DNA of 64,000 nt, taken from positions 1,923,070 through 1,987,069 of the forward strand of contig NZ_CP045483.1 in assembly GCF_009729035.1 (NCBI RefSeq), given 5' to 3'. Each line of letters begins with the position of its first letter. Within the stretch, counting starts at the first letter, position 1. Shown here piece by piece: positions 63,737 through 64,000 of the stretch. The notes beneath the pieces are model-generated. The model saw only the letters and a program-made list of their open reading frames with translations. It had not been told where the DNA came from and did no database searches. The position numbers and the translations under genes were made by a program. This DNA is from Stygiolobus azoricus. Lineage in GTDB: Archaea; Thermoproteota; Thermoprotei_A; Sulfolobales; Sulfolobaceae.

Positions 63737-64000
63737 TTATAATTGCTGATAGTAGTATTCAACTCCGTATTGAACTGTTATTGTTCCAGGCTGAGTTATG
63801 TTAATTATAATTTGAGTAGTGTATTCAGTATCACTCCATATTAAAACATTGTTGTAGTATATATTCACAGGACCTATAAAGTATGGTTGAACTATAGGGT
63901 ATAGTAAAAATGGATTATTAACAAACTCTCCAGTAGGATCCGCTATATACTTTCCCGCTAATATCCAGTATGACTGACCATAATTATATACTGTTTCGTT
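63737..64000 (-). CDS. C-terminal part of a surface/pilin-like protein (truncated by window edge)
   Basis: 87 codons plus TAA at 63737; the 5' part lies beyond position 64000. The visible part is beta-rich with many Tyr, Asn and Thr (NYGQSYWILAGKYIADPTGE, VNIYYNNVLIWSDTEYTTQI) and ends GVEYYYQQL. Position, 17 bp before a pilin gene on the same strand, and composition suggest a second pilin or pilus-associated subunit of the same operon. Confidence 0.6.
   Translation of the reverse strand, partial: NETVYNYGQSYWILAGKYIADPTGEFVNNPFLLYPIVQPYFIGPVNIYYNNVLIWSDTEYTTQIIINITQPGTITVQYGVEYYYQQL

Overview
The window looks like a chromosomal segment of a thermoacidophilic crenarchaeon of the order Sulfolobales. 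The base composition is AT-rich, many genes appear leaderless (a TATA box about 25 nt before the start codon), and the gene set is typical of the group: two thermopsin-family proteins, doxD/doxA thiosulfate:quinone oxidoreductase, the KD(P)G aldolase/KDG kinase/GAPN set of the branched Entner-Doudoroff pathway, a RadA paralogue, Sir2, Trm10, and IS200/IS605 elements. An Acidianus, Sulfurisphaera or Metallosphaera relative is plausible, but the genus cannot be fixed from the sequence alone. I saw no rRNA, tRNA or CRISPR array.

Layout. 0-7 kb: a polytopic membrane protein with C-terminal 4Fe-4S clusters, a 171-nt pure pyrimidine tract built of 12-bp repeats, a DUF72 protein, a secreted protein, and a solute-binding-like protein divergent from an MFS transporter, with a perfect 12+12 bp palindrome at its start. 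7-12.5 kb is accessory and decaying: an IS200/IS605 element (tnpA, tnpB, terminal hairpins), a frameshifted membrane-protein gene, a VapBC pair with an operator, and a Sir2 remnant. 12.1-13.7 kb: a Ser/Met-rich anchored protein and a sulfite-oxidase-family enzyme with a membrane partner. 13.7-24.4 kb: a helical protein, a DNA methyltransferase, a large thermopsin-like protein, a CBS regulator, MscS, an amino-acid permease, a cation/proton antiporter and a YdjM-like protein. 24.4-26.4 kb is mostly gene debris.

27.9-38.8 kb holds the most unusual region. It contains an oligopeptide/oligosaccharide-type ABC importer (two permeases, two ATPases) whose second permease carries an extra ectodomain of about 230 residues. 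Several overlapping unknown genes follow, then an inverted, broken copy of one of them invaded by a transposon tail, then a coiled-coil surface protein. Last comes an 825-residue binding protein whose two halves appear to be in swapped order, with a Thr-rich stalk and a C-terminal anchor.

38.9-45.6 kb: a RadA paralogue, a second TnpB-tail relic, Sir2, doxDA, and a three-subunit aldehyde (probably glyceraldehyde) oxidoreductase. The small subunit of that enzyme lacks any normal start codon. 45.9-57.7 kb: an S9 peptidase, an aldehyde dehydrogenase, a cupin, a glycosyltransferase, a DJ-1/PfpI protein, then kdgK-kdgA, an EamA transporter, gapN and a large amino-acid permease. 57.8-64 kb: a second repeat-rich thermopsin-like protein, a LysO-type exporter, a ribbon-helix-helix-like protein, Trm10, and the start of a pilin operon that runs off the right edge.

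The metabolic genes fit together. KDG kinase, KD(P)G aldolase and GAPN carry sugar acids to 3-phosphoglycerate, while the molybdenum aldehyde oxidoreductase can take glyceraldehyde from the non-phosphorylated branch. Peptide and amino-acid uptake is heavily represented (ABC importer, three APC permeases, S9 peptidase, thermopsins), and doxDA points to reduced-sulfur oxidation.
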